Of a stretch of DNA of 64,000 bases, positions 1-11,964 are shown one piece after another; the first letter of the stretch is position 1; each line of letters opens with the position of its first letter. The translations under genes and the position numbers were made by a program. The stretch comes from Stereum hirsutum FP-91666 SS1. Taxonomy: Eukaryota > Basidiomycota > Agaricomycetes > Russulales > Stereaceae. The stretch lies in contig NW_006763133.1 of the NCBI RefSeq assembly GCF_000264905.1, positions 2,118,329 through 2,182,328 of the forward strand, written 5' to 3'. A model generated the notes under the pieces. That model was not told the DNA's origin. It ran no database searches and worked only from the letters and a program-made list of their open reading frames with translations.

Positions 1-1464
1 TCGCTTCACGTACGGCGTCGTACTTAGCATCTTGCCAGAAACCGCTGTGAAATGCGGTCGTGAGTGCAACGTCAACCACCAATGTCCGTCAAAGACGTAC
101 GAGATGAAACCAAGCGTGGTGCCAATGATGAGCGCAATGTAAGGCAGGCCGCCGTTACCCTCCGCCCATCCGTGATTGTCTTGGAAGGTCAAGGGAATGA
201 CACTCAGGAACAAGAATGTGATGCCCCAGGCAAATGCGATCCAGCTGAACAACGAGTTAGCAGAAGGAAGACGGGAATGAGCAATGTACAGTAGACGCAC
301 AATCCAAAGAAGAAGATGACGGGTTCGCGGATGGTGAGGTAGATGGCACGGGTGCTGCTCTGATGGAGCAAGTCGGACAACTTCTCGGCTTCAAGCTCAA
401 TGGGTGCGCGCAGGCGATTGTCTCCTGTCTCCTTCCTAAGCCTCTTGGCACGAGTTTTCAGGATGGCGGCTCCACGAGTTTCCTTGAAGAAGATGAGCTC
501 CAAGATGAACAAGACGCCGGAGGCGATCACTGTAGTAAACAGTCAGACGGTTTACGACCCGAAGGGACATGGGCCACTTACTGTGAATCCACTCGATCCA
601 ACGCCAGCCGATGGCAGCGTCGATGTAGCCACAGTACAAGGGAGCAGCGATAGTACCAAGAATAGCGACGTATGAAAAGCATGCCATAGGGACACTGCGT
701 TCTTTCGTTTCCCAAATATCTGTCGGGAAATGATCAATTGGTGATGGAATGACAGTTAACTGGGAAATATACGAACCAGCGAGCGTGCCGCCGACTAGGA
801 TTGTGCCCACACAACCGAACAGACCAGACAGGAGACGACCGACAAGTTCGCTACCAATATTTTTACCCATGGCGAGAAGAATGAAGATGAGGGTGAAGCA
901 TCCGAAGGAGCCGAGGTAGATGTAACGTCTCCCGACAAGCTCGCAGAATGGAGCGAGGAAAAGTGGGGCGAAGGCACAAGCAGCGCTGCAGGAGAGTGTC
1001 AGATATGACGACGTGGAAAATATATCGAGAACGTACTTGAACATGAACATCCCGACTTCGCCAGCCTCTGTCGAGACACCGAACTCTTCGGTCATGGAAG
1101 TGATACCAGAGGAGTAGGCCGATGTCGAGAGACCGATGGTCAAGGTCATGAAACAGAGGAGAGCTGTCGTCATCCATTTCCGTCCCTTTCCCCAGTTCAT
1201 GGGATCTGTTGCAGCGATCAGTAACGAGTAATGAACGACTGAGTTTGTCGTGCTTAGACACTCACTTTCGGGATCGCCTTCTTCAAATGTTACCAAGATA
1301 ATCTTGCTGTCGTCGTAGGCATGGGATTTTTCTGTCGAGCCGCCGGCACCGGATGATGCCCCTGCGCCGGGAGTGTCGGCACCAACATGCTCTAGGTGAT
1401 CTTGCTCGACCTCCTCAGGATAGAACGCACGGGCGTTGATCGTGGTCTTTTTTAGACCAGACAT
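1..1464 (-). CDS. MFS transporter, DHA1 type (partial, cut by left edge)
   Basis: Plasma-membrane or vacuolar major facilitator superfamily permease, probably a drug or polyamine proton antiporter. After removing introns at 1206-1265, 986-1036, 720-776, 530-581 and 245-300 the protein reads with family signatures: DPENPMNW before TM1, LAPFCELVGRR in the loop after TM2, GTLADIWETKERS after TM4, and GWRWIEW before TM6. The central loop is hydrophilic, and TM7-8 (FFFGFWIAFAWGITF) follow. The C-terminal third lies beyond base 1. The first ~65 residues are a hydrophilic cytosolic tail, as in Tpo1-like proteins. The donor at 776 is GTTCGT. A minus-strand TATAAA-like element near 1650-1658 could be its TATA box. 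The substrate cannot be told from sequence. Confidence 0.9.
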
Positions 1465-3277
1465 GGTGACTATACAACGCCATCATCGATGTTACTGACC
1501 GTTGCGGGGGGCGACAGGGCACAGAGTACATACCTATGCCTATGTGTTCAAGCCGGGGAGACGAGTCGGGATGATGGTGGACCAAGGAACTTCTGTTATG
1601 CCCGGACGAGATAAGAGGAGGGGGTGGGAGCCAGGAAGATGCGCTCCGACCACTTTATAAATGTTCGCGAACCCCGAAAATTCGACATTGTCGAGACAGG
1701 TCCGACGAGGATGTTTGCACCAGATCCGTTCTGCCTACTCGATTTTCCTCCTCCGGTTGTCGGGTTCCAACGGAGATGCGCAAATCTGAGGTGCGATCGG
1801 GGGTGGCAAAAGATGGTGAAAACCATTTTGATCTCAAAGTGGAAACCTGTGGAAACCAAGGCGGGCGAGGCGAATGATTGACGGCGAAATCGTCCTGATT
1901 CAGCCAGGATCGAGGCTAAGACGAAACTTTGGCGAAAAGTCATCATTTGTCATGACGTAGGAATCCAAGTCCCTGGAAATATGCTCGGCGCCAAAAGTGA
2001 CGACGGTGATCGAGGCGATTGTTCAAGGTTGACCCGTGCCTGAGTCGCCGCAGGCATAGGTTTTGTAGTCAGCTCTGGGGACTACTGGAGAAGCCTGGAG
2101 AACGACGAGGAGAAAGATGGGGAGGTTGGGGGTCCCATAATTCGCGAGTGGAGAATGCGGAGGACTCGTCAGGGTTCGATATTAAACCTGATTATTTGTA
2201 GTGAAGACTGCTGTAGCCTAAATTACGACTAATTTCACTGAAATGACTGCGAAGTCGGGGACAGAGCAGTGTACAAGAGCATTTTCGCCGCGCCAACGGG
2301 TCCCACAGCGTGTGTCATCAACAGGCTCCAACCACTGGAGCCCTTCGATTGTTTTCAGCGATATTGGATGAGCCATTTCGGCCGCCCATGTAGTGTTTGG
2401 TTTGTCAGAGAGAATAGCGTCAGTCGCGGCCACATTCTCAATACCCAGACCACGTTGGGAAGACTGCCCGGAATGTGGAAGTGGATGGGCAATTCGGAAC
2501 TCATTCCACGCTTGTGAGTTCGAACAGCGGAACGCAGCACGCCGCTCATCCGAGTCTTCCGAATGGATATGTACCTCGCTGACAGAAAGCGTGCGGGTGC
2601 ATGGAGGAAACTTCTGATAAGACGTTATTACAGGGTCGAGGACCATCTCTCTGGGAGCGTCAAATAGTTCTTTCATCTGGGAGAGGACCCCAGAGCTGCA
2701 GGCTGCCAGTGCAAATTCAGCAGGCTAGGGCGGGCTGGATCGCCGACCCCGCGAACCGCAGGCCACTCGGATAAAAGAAAATAGGAAGGAATATTAGCTG
2801 AATAAAATGGAAGTGAAACGCCGGTTCGACCAGCACAGACTCCAGCAGGTCAAGCATCGAAGGGGAGACTTGGCAGCATGGAAAAAAGGGAACCGCCTAA
2901 AATCTTGAGAACTTGCCACAAGAAGACGGTTTTGGTCGCCTTCAAGTCGAAAATGACACGTAATTTGGAGGAAGAGTTTGTGATCCGAATGCATCCGAAC
3001 GATGGTCGAGGACATCGTCCAGAGTTGGCCGAGAGTTTGTTGTCGGAGTCGAGGATGTGGACTGGCTCGAGTGGCGAGAATTCCGAGCGTTTGCGAGCCT
3101 GGGAATGCCTGGCCACACGATCACGTGTACCGTGATGGATTTGTCATTCGTGTCGTTGTTCCCGATATCGCGCCACGCGTTGTTCGTGCTGACTCGCTCT
3201 CAGCCTCCACCATCGTCGAGCTCATCGTCGGCGGCACTGTTAATCTTCGTGGACGGTCTCTGTTTTCTTTCAATACC
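1465..3277. other. Intergenic region between MFS and RAD54
   Basis: This 1.8-kb stretch between divergent genes has no convincing gene. A 152-codon minus-strand open frame at 2218-2676 shows no recognisable domain and no homology I can name. It could be a lineage-specific gene or chance. The right end holds the RAD54 promoter. Confidence 0.5.
3122..3180. promoter_or_regulatory. RAD54 upstream elements: CACGTG and ACGCGT
   Basis: A palindromic E-box CACGTG lies at 3122-3127 and a MluI cell-cycle box ACGCGT at 3175-3180, 98 bp before the RAD54 start codon. ACGCGT is the known MBF site of G1/S genes in fungi. Its role here is inferred from position only. Confidence 0.4.
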
Positions 3278-6200
3278 ATGCTTCGTCGTAGACCCACAAC
3301 GCCAGATGGCAGGCCCATCGATCCCCTCCAAGAGAGTCCCCGTGTCACCAAGCCTTTCAAGATCCCAACTACACTCCGTGCAGCATCGCGCGACCAACCA
3401 CCACGCAAGCGAAAGAGAGTCTCATATAAAGAGGCTCAGCCTGATGGAGACGACTCTGATTCTGACTCTGGTGGAAAGAAGGCGAAGCGGAGAAAGTCTG
3501 ATGGCGACGGCATATACACGGAGCTCGCAAACAATATCACGTCCTACCCCGTGTACAAGCCAAAGCCTTTCCAGCAGGTGTTCGGCACACGCAGGTACTC
3601 TATACCAGTGATGAAGAACAAGGACGGGGAGGTCGTCCGAACTGTTCCATCCAATGCCCCTCTTGGTATTCGCCCTCTCGCTAATATCATCCCTCGTCCG
3701 CTCCATGATCCCATGGAGGATCATGCTATCGTTCTCTATGATCCAACAATTGACATTCGGGAGACGGACGAAGAGAGAAAGGAGAGGGAGAAGGAAGAGG
3801 CGAAGGTTGCAGCACTGAAGGAAGCTGATGAGAAGAACGTGGGGCTGTTCAACCCTCACAAGAGTCTGAAGTTGCTGCTTGGTGAGTCGAAGAAGAAGAA
3901 AGTGGATACCCGTGTGCCCGTCGTCATCGACCCGCGTCTTTGCAAAGTGCTCCGGCCACATCAAGTTGAGGGTGTCAAGGTATGCATGTTGCCCCTATTG
4001 CTCTTGCCTCGGCTGACCCGCCATAGTTTCTTTATCGCTGCACTACCGGAATGGTGGTCGAGGGTCAGTACGGTTGCATCATGGCCGACGAGATGGGCCT
4101 CGGAAAGACGCTGCAGTGCATTGCGCTGCTGTGGACGCTGCTGAAGCAGTCGCCTCGGTCAGGCAAGGGGACGCTTGAGAAGTGTATCATCGCGTGCCCG
4201 TCCAGCCTGGTGAAGAACTGGGCGAACGAACTCGGTACATCCATCTCTATCTATACTCCATGGCGATTATTGCTCACATGTGTCACTGTCAGCCAAGTGG
4301 CTGGGTAAAGACACTATCACGCCGATGGCGGTGGATGGCAAGGGTGGCAAGGCCGAGCTCCTGCAACGAGTGGAGAGATGGGTGGCTGCCAGTGGTCGGA
4401 ATGTGACGCAGCCTGGTTAGTGGCCTTTTCTACCTCGCTCTTGTGCATTGTCTCTCATGATTGTTCGCAGTGATGATCGTGTCGTACGAAACCCTCCGAA
4501 CGTTGACGGTATACCTGAACGGTTGCCAGATTGGATTGCTGTTGTGTGACGAAGGTCATCGTCTGAAGAACTCTGGTATGTAATCATACCTTCCTGTCAG
4601 CCACTCCGGTTTGCTAATATCCCTTTTCAGAGTCCCTCACCTTCCAAGCTCTTGATGCGATCAATGTCAAGCGGCGGGTCATTCTGTCAGGAACTCCGAT
4701 TCAGGTATTCATTACCTTGAATCATTGACACCATTCGGCACTAACAAAGGCGCACCAGAATGATCTTTCAGAGTACTTCTCCCTCCTCAATTTTGCCAAC
4801 CCGAATCTCTTGGGCACGAAGAACGACTTCAGGAAGAACTTCGAAAACATCATTATTCGTGGTCGCGACGCAGATGCCACAGACAAGGACAAGGCTGAAT
4901 GCGAAAAGAAACTGAAGGAGCTTGGCGAATTGGTCTCCAAGTTCATTATCCGCCGGACCAACGATCTGCTGTCTAAGTATTGTATGTCCTTCCTTTACCG
5001 TGCCTCTCTGTGCACATCTGTCTGACAATGGTCACGTTCTACAGTGCCTGTCAAGTACGAACAGGTCGTTTTCTGTGGCTTATCAGACTTCCAGCTCCAA
5101 CTCTACCGCCTCTTCATTTCTTCGCCGGAGATCAAGGCTCTGCTCCGCGGTGCGGAATCCCAGCCTCTCAAGGCTATCAATATCTTGAAGAAGCTCTGCA
5201 ACCATCCTGAGCTCCTGAATCTTCCGCAAGACCTACGTGGCTGCGATCATCTGATACCGGAAGGCTTCTGTGGCGCTGGTGACGACTCGAATAAACCCAA
5301 GGGAGGAAGTCGAGGAGGTCGCGATGCCGGCCAGAACGTGCATACTGAGTGGAGCGGGAAGTTTATAGTCTTGGAGAGGTACGCTTTTACCCTCATTTTA
5401 TACACGAGGCGCTTGAACTGACGGCTGCTTTGTCTCAAGGTTCCTTCATCGGTTACACACAGAGACGAACGACAAGATCGTCCTCATCAGTAATTATACA
5501 CAAACTCTTGACATATTTGAAAAGATGCTGCGTAGCAAGAAGTACATGCGTCCGCTTCTAGCTTTTGCGTCTAGCTCCTGATCGACTTTTTCTTATTCTC
5601 TCTTCAGATATGGGTATTTCCGACTCGACGGCACGATGAATATCCCGAAACGCCAGAAGCTCGTCGACCAGTTCAACAATCCCGAGGGCAAGGAGTTCGT
5701 CTTCCTCCTTAGTAGCAAAGCTGGCGGTTGTGGTATCAACCTCATCGGTGCCAACCGTTTAATTCTGTTCGATCCTGGTTTGTGGCTCTTCGTTGTCGAC
5801 GTCTAGGCTTGGGTGATACTGACGAAAAATCATAGATTGGAATCCTGCTGCTGATCAGCAGGCTTTGGCTCGTGTGTGGCGTGACGGTCAGAAGAAAGAA
5901 TGTGAGACACCGTTTCCTGTCGAAGGTCCTTCATCATCCTGATTACATTTGTGCAGGCTTTGTATACCGCTTCATCTCTACCGGCACTATCGAGGAGAAA
6001 ATCTTCCAGCGTCAGGCCTCCAAGCAGGCTCTTTCGTCCGCGGTCGTCGACGAAAAGGAGGACGCAGAACGACACTTCTCTATCGACTCCTTGCGGCAGC
6101 TGTTCTTGTTCAACGAGAAGACCCTTTGTGAGACGCACGAGACGTTCAAGTGCAAGCGATGTAAGAACGGGAAGCAGATGGTTAAGGCACCCGCCCTTCT

Positions 6201-6384
6201 GTATGGTGATGCTAGCACGTATGTCACAATGCTGCTTGTTTCTTCGGCGTAGTTTGCTCACGGTTCATCATCTAGTTGGAATCACTTCACGAATGCCGAA
6301 CTGAAGAACAATCACGATGATCTACTGCGGGCAGAGGTGGGGCAACCTGAGGTTTCGTTCGTGTTCCAGTACATCAGTCATTAG
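3278..6384 (+). CDS. RAD54: DNA repair and recombination protein Rad54
   Basis: SNF2-family DNA translocase that works with Rad51 in homologous recombination in the nucleus. Twelve exons (introns 3980-4026, 4235-4292, 4416-4470, 4576-4630, 4705-4758, 4982-5044, 5379-5439, 5542-5607, 5778-5835, 5902-5956, 6219-6275) give 825 aa, close to the family length. The basic N-terminus ([10 protein letters not shown]) is followed by Walker A DEMGLGKT (about residues 255-262), Walker B-type CDEGHRLKN, motif III SGTPIQND, and helicase-C motifs [18 protein letters not shown] and [12 protein letters not shown]. The C-terminal cysteine pair region ([12 protein letters not shown]) is typical of Rad54. The start ATG at 3278 precedes the conserved N-terminus ([12 protein letters not shown]), and upstream codons are not conserved in kind. 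The gene converges on LIN1 with a 166-bp gap. Confidence 0.97.
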
Positions 6385-6550
6385 TCGCCCTACCCCATAC
6401 CCGAAGTTCGGGTCTTTCGTTCAGGATTTTGTACTATACTGTACTTTGCTTTGATGGTAATACTCATGCTTACCTTTTGCGGATGGACAATACAATACAA
6501 TAATGGTACATTATTCGGTCATGAAGCAGACGGCGAGCAAGTACACCAGC

Positions 6551-7827
6551 TCATGAAAACGTATCGTCCCAATCTGTCCATTCACCCCCTGGTGGCCGAA
6601 CCTTGATCTTCTCACCAGCGGGCCCGAAATAAGAGGCCTTATACCAAGCCCGCATGTCGTCCTCACTGAACGGACCAAAAACCTGCCCATCCTGGCCCGT
6701 CGATCCTGGGACGTCCCATTTATACTCGTAGGTGACGTCTGCTGACGGTGGCACCCACGATGTATCCACTTGGCCAGACGAGCGGACGGAGCGGACGAGT
6801 TCCTCGTACGTCTTGGAGTAGATGTCGATGTCCCCTAGAGACATGAGTGCGGAAGCGTAGTGTGTGAGTTCGTCGATGTCGGAGGTGGCTTTGGAGGCAG
6901 CGGAGGGCTTGTCGACCTGCATGTCCTCCCCATGTAAGTTTGCTTTCGCAGATTTGCTAGAAAGAAAGAGCGACGGTCAGTTTACCCATCAAACAATTTC
7001 ACAAAGGCGAGCACGTACCTCTTGCCGTTTGGCTTATCTCTCTTCGCTTTCGCGCCCAACCGCTGCAAAGCCTCAAGGACGAACTCGCCCTTCTTGAGCA
7101 TAGCAAGAACCTTGAGCTCCATGGCCGGCTTTCCGCCAGACTCCTGCAGTTCCTTCTCCTCCGCCTTGATCCTCTCCCTCTGCTTCTTCTCCTGCTCCTT
7201 CTTCCTCTTCTTCGCCAGTTTGATCTCTCTCTCGTCCAGCCCGTCCATCCACTTGTCGTGCAACGCGTGCGGGTCAAACGTCCGGACGTACATCCCATCC
7301 GCCGAGAACTTTCCCTCCTCCATCTCCTCCCGCATATTGAACGACGAAAGCTCATAACCCATCCCTACTTTCTTCTTTCTCTCCGCATCATCCTCGTCCT
7401 CAGGCTCTTCCTCGTCGTCCTCATCATCGCTCTTCCCAAATTCCTGCCCCTCAATATCACCCAACCTCAAATACTCCTCCTTCTTCTTCCCCCCTCCTTC
7501 CTCATCCTCCCCCTTCTTCTCCTCCTTATCCGCCATAGCAAACATATCCTCATCCTCATCCTCCCCTTCACCACCGTCCGCACCACCAGGCCGTCGACTG
7601 GGAACTACGCCCTCGCCGTCATCGCTGGAGTCCGAATCGTAGCCCTCGGTTTTGACGCGTCCTTTGCGCGTGAGAGACGGGTTCTCGAGCGCCGCGTCGA
7701 CGTCTTCGGCGAATTTGGCGGGATCTTCGGAGGGCTCGACGAAGCGTGTTTTCTTGGAGGAGGGTTGGGTGGAGGGACCCGCTTCTGACGAGGTTGCGGA
7801 TCTCTTCTGGGCTGGTCGGGGAGGCAT
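6551..7827 (-). CDS. LIN1: LIN1/CD2BP2-like GYF-domain protein
   Basis: Homologue of yeast Lin1 and human CD2BP2 (U5-52K), which bind the U5 snRNP and act in tri-snRNP assembly. Two exons, with one intron at 6957-7018, encode 404 aa. The N-terminal two thirds are charged: a Lys/Arg-rich start (RPAQKRS), long Asp/Glu runs, then the family region FNMREEMEEGKFSADGMYV and DKWMDGLDE. The C-terminal ~65 residues form a GYF domain (YEYKW, then GQVFGPFSEDDMRAWYKASYF-type core), which binds proline-rich peptides. The second in-frame methionine (MPPRPAQKR) is chosen as start because it matches family N-termini, whereas the 31 codons upstream are His/Ser-rich and unlike the family. Confidence 0.92.
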
Positions 7828-8097
7828 CGGGGGTATAAGTATGTGAGGGGAGGTCGAGATGGAGGACGGGTGAGTTGAGCGAGAGTGATGTAAGAACGTT
7901 GCGTGGGAACTAATTGGCAATTACGCCACGATCGTTCTGATTGGGTGCGCACCCTTACGCCACATTTCGGAGGAGTAAGTATGATGGAGTTATAGATACA
8001 AATTGCAACGTTCAGAATAAATACGCATGAGGTGACACGACACAGACAAGAAACAAGATAATCTGAGCACAAGAGTCCCAGTCCGAATAAAATCGCT

Positions 8098-9991
8098 CTA
8101 ATCCTCAGTGTATGTCCGATCCTCTACTGGGTGCCGTCGCCGTTGAGGAGTGGTTGTGCCTTCCTCCACATCCTCGCCCAACAACCCTTCCTCCTCAGCT
8201 ATATGCCTCGACACGGAAGTCCTCCGTCCACGTTCCCGAGGTGAAGCTTTGTGTCGATAGAGAGCGAATTGCGAGACGATGGTTACGTCGAACATGAGCG
8301 TGCCACCGCTACCTAGTAGGTACCTGTATGTGATTCGTCGCGTGAGCTAATCAGAACGAGGGAGCAGGAAAATTCGACGGCGTACGGTATACTCTCGGAG
8401 AGATAGGCGCGCGCTTCTGCAGGCGGAAGTTGCATGTTCGGGGAGAGGAGGATGGATGAGACGTAGAATACGTTTCCGAGGAAGGCACAGATGAAGAGAC
8501 TGATAGTGAGTCCATCCACTGATTTCCGCACAAACTGAGCAAGACCCTCATCAGAAACGACGCCAAAAGAAAGCACCGAGATTAAATGGACTCACATTCT
8601 TCCATATCTGAGGTAGTCGAGACGTAAGATAAAGGGTCGTACAAGCCCATGCGAAAATACGTCCAATGATGCGCTCTGTCGAAGGTGGTGGCAAATGTTC
8701 GTGTTCTGGCATGTCCTCCGATATTGGCTGCTCAAACATCAATGTGACCGATGGTGGAGGAACAGCCACTTCGTCCAATGATGGCGAGACTAGAGGTGGT
8801 ACTGTGGCGACTGGGACTTCAATGTCGCCCAACACACGGCCTACTCGCAAACCACTCTCGTTTACCACACCCCTGCCATTGCGAACCAAGGTCCCAACTC
8901 CGAACAAGGCCCAAGCCCCCATAAATACCATGCTCGCACCACGCCTACTAGCTCTAGAACTTCGCCGTCTCTGACTCTCATCCTCTGCCCTACGCACTTC
9001 CTCTTCCTCTTCCTCACCCTCTGCATCTCTAGGGACCTCATTACGCTGCAAAGAGCGCCCTCGAGCGAGATACTCGATCGCCTCTTGCTGAGGCATCAAG
9101 GGCATACCAGCATTTGGTAACTGGCGACCCCTTCCTCCTGTCAAATGGCGCTCTCTACTCCAAGAAACACGCTTGCGACCGCTCTCGGAATGGAAACTGT
9201 CAGCCAACGCAGCAAGCGCCTCGTCCACCTCATCTTCATCCTCCGTGCGTTCTCTATCCCCAGACAAAATCACGCTGTCCATCATACCGTCGGACGAATG
9301 ATGCCCTCGTAAACGGGTGTGTGGTGAAGTGGGTCCTGATTCTTCAGCTCGGGCTGCGAGGGAGGCCGCGGCTGCGACATTGGCTGCTACGGCCGATATG
9401 GTGCGGTAGTGGGATGGTCCGGCTCGTTCGGGAGTATAACCACGGGTGAGGGAGGAGACGGTTCGGGAACGTGAGCGGGCGTAGGGGATTGTTTGGGTTG
9501 GTTTGCGGTAGTGGACGTATTGCATGACGAGGATGAGGTCGACGAAACAAAAATAGGACGCGAGGTATTTCTGCAAGATTGTCAGACAAGCAATACAATG
9601 GTCAATCGACGAAAAGTGATAGAGATGAAAAGACGCCACACGGACTTGGAATGGCAATTGGTGCGTGAGGATGCAGCCGAGTAAGTTGGTCATATCACCT
9701 GGGGAAGGTCGAAGCGTTGGGGAATGAGTGTTCAACATGCACATGTAAGATCCGGGATAGATTCGGCGAGCATACCAAGGAACCAGTTCGCGAGAAAAGG
9801 TAAAGCAAGGCCTTCGCATGACTGCAGGCGTATATTCTCTATGACCTGGCTAGGTAGTTCATGATACGTCGTGTGGTGAGCATTAGATATCGATGCTGAC
9901 AAGAAAATGAAACTCACGGGAACTGTGCTCCCAGCCAGCAAGCTATGGATAGATAACCGAGAGTATCGCTCACCAGCGCTGTGTCAAGCAT
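8098..9991 (-). CDS. PQ-loop vacuolar amino acid transporter (Ypq1/Rtc2-like)
   Basis: Seven-helix PQ-loop protein related to yeast Ypq1-3 and human PQLC2, which move basic amino acids across the vacuolar or lysosomal membrane. Six exons (introns 8324-8385, 8535-8595, 9571-9645, 9699-9775, 9850-9917) give 516 aa. The first PQ motif is split by intron 1 (AQF-PQVIENIRL). The second is SRLPQIWKN near residue 390. Helices YLSIACWLGA, NWFLGDMTNLLGCIL and YLASYFCFVDLILVMQY come before a ~210-residue hydrophilic Ser/Arg/Glu-rich insert. Helices SMVFMGAWALFGVGT and the second PQ repeat follow. The long central insert is larger than in yeast and may carry phosphorylation sites. The end is a hydrophilic tail. 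Confidence 0.93.
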
Positions 9992-10363
9992 TGTTGGCCT
10001 GGAGTGTGTGGGACAAGAGCGACTAGTCGTGGTCGATGAATGGAAGGGAAAGGATACAATTGAGGGGGGCTTGCTCGCGGTGGCCCGTGGCGAGCGCCCG
10101 AGATGTGGCCACGGCTTATCTCCCGCTCTGTTCCGTCTTCCCCACATCAGCTGAGAGCTACTGAACTCTCGCCACAACTCTCATCATCCCTCCCATCGTC
10201 AGACGCTGCCCAGCTTTAACCAGTCGGATCATCATTGCCTGATCTTCGTTGCTGTTATAGTAGATCGTTCATCAGTTCTTTTCGGGACGAGTCTACCTCT
10301 TTGGCGACATATTGCTGCTCGTGCTTACCGTGCTCACTTGAGTCTCTCACCTTGACCGGTACC
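9992..10363. promoter_or_regulatory. Divergent promoter: PQ-loop gene / CTLH gene
   Basis: The 372 bp between two divergent start codons must hold both promoters and 5' leaders. No clear TATA box is seen. CT-rich stretches lie near the CTLH start, and the context ACCATGG at 10362-10367 is a strong initiation context for that gene. Confidence 0.5.
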
Positions 10364-11702
10364 ATGGACGTAAAGCAACTGAAGCTCTCCTCGCCGAATG
10401 GGAAGTTTGTGACCCCTTCGACGCAGCAGCTGGTATGATCCTCTTCTCATGGGTCGTCTGTGTTCTTCAATAATAACTCGTGTGTACCGCAGCGATCCCT
10501 CGTGCTCGACTACCTGTGCCACAGTTGTTACACGGGTACGGCAAGAGCGTTTGCGCAGGACAGTACAGTCCGCCATCTGGATGCTGACGGCGATGAGATG
10601 GTCGCTCGTCGAGAAGACGAGCGGGACAGTACTGGCGTGACTGAGGAAGATCTAAAGCAGGTCGAGATCAGAAGAGGTATTCGCGACATCTCGCCATACC
10701 TCACATACATGAGCTCACGCACGCGCTCTATTTCCCGCCGTCAGAAATTCAGACAAGTATTCTCTCTGGTAGTGTCGACACAGCGAGAAGCCTCCTCCAG
10801 AAACACTTTCCAGATGTTCTCTCGCCGCCGCCGCTTTGGTCAAATGCGCCCATCAAACCCCGCTCTTCACCAGACACTATACAGTCGATCCTTCCCTTTT
10901 CTGTGGACCCCATGCAGCTCGACCTGAACCTCCGCATCCTAGCTTTTCTCGAAACATCACGCACAATACCCCTTGAATACCCTCCGCGACACCCTTCTCA
11001 ACCCAGCACCGACATCACCATGGACGATGCGTCATCCCCTTCACGGCCGTCAACACCTGCCACTTCTAACATACGCGAACCCTTACACAATGCAGACTCG
11101 GACGAACATCTCTCTCAATTATTCCAGCTGGCTCGCGAACTGTACGAATGCGCTGAGAACCTCAACGACCCCGCCGACCGCGTCTCCTACCAAAAAGAGT
11201 TGTCGGTCATCACCAGCGTCATGGCGTACAAGGATCCGGAACATAGTCACCTAGCGAAGTATTATACCCAGGCTCGAAGGGAACAAGTCGCGGAACAAAT
11301 CAACAGTGCCATCTTGCGTACGTTCCCTCTTCCCCACCCTCTGATCCTTGTGTTCAGTTCCGTGAAACTTATTTACTCTGCGGTTCTAGATAAAAATGGT
11401 GGTTCGCCTATATCGTCCCTGGAGCTATATGTACGCTACACTACGACCATGTTGAACACTCTGAACGATCTTCACGTCAAAGTTCCGTCGACGAGCAGTC
11501 TACCCTCCGGCCTTCGATTGGCTCGTCATCATAGTGGCATCAGCTCTGTCGCACCCACAGCGAAGGTGGCCGGTGTCGACAAGGATGTGTCTGAGGTATA
11601 TTCCCCTTGACCCTGTGGTTCTTTTGCGATCTTGCTAATTCTGACCGTCTAAAATAGATCGTCCCTTCATTTGATTTAGCGACCCTTCTATCCTCCTCAT
11701 AG
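10364..11702 (+). CDS. LisH-CTLH-CRA domain protein (RanBPM/Gid-like)
   Basis: Probable scaffold subunit of a GID/CTLH-type ubiquitin ligase, or a relative. Five exons (introns 10433-10492, 10677-10744, 11318-11389, 11596-11657) encode 358 aa. The order is LisH (RSLVLDYLCHSCYTGTARAF, about 24-43), CTLH (EIQTSILSGSVDTARSLLQK then FPDVL, about 83-140), a Ser/Pro/Thr-rich insert, and CRA (ARELYECAENLNDPADR, then RREQVAEQINSAIL). The CRA sequence resembles RanBP9/10 and yeast Gid1/Vid30 more than Gid8. Those proteins carry a SPRY domain before LisH. None is present here, and the ATG lies only 23 codons before LisH. Either this is a SPRY-less paralogue or an upstream exon has been missed. Confidence 0.85.
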
Positions 11703-11964
11703 CGCCTTCCTCCCTCCACCCCCTCTCGAGCTCCTTCCCTCTCGTCTGCCTCCCCAATCTTGCATTTGTATATATCTCCATTCTTGGATCTATGAGGCCA
11801 TCGTCAGTATCTTGTGGTTCACTGTATTATGATCATCTGTACATCTCTCGCCTTTCGGTCTGTTCGTTGTCGCACTTTAGGTCCTTGTTTTGACGCAACC
11901 TATCATCACGTTCATTGTTGTGGACCGGGGTGCCGGTGCAAAGCGTGAACAGAATGGACCAAGC

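Noticed and set aside
2218..2676. 152-codon minus-strand open frame as a gene
   Set aside because: No recognisable domain, no clear promoter or splice context. Kept only as a possibility in the intergenic note.
7258..7788. Plus-strand open frame opposite LIN1
   Set aside because: Low-complexity Leu-rich translation produced by the antisense of Asp/Glu/Lys-rich codons.
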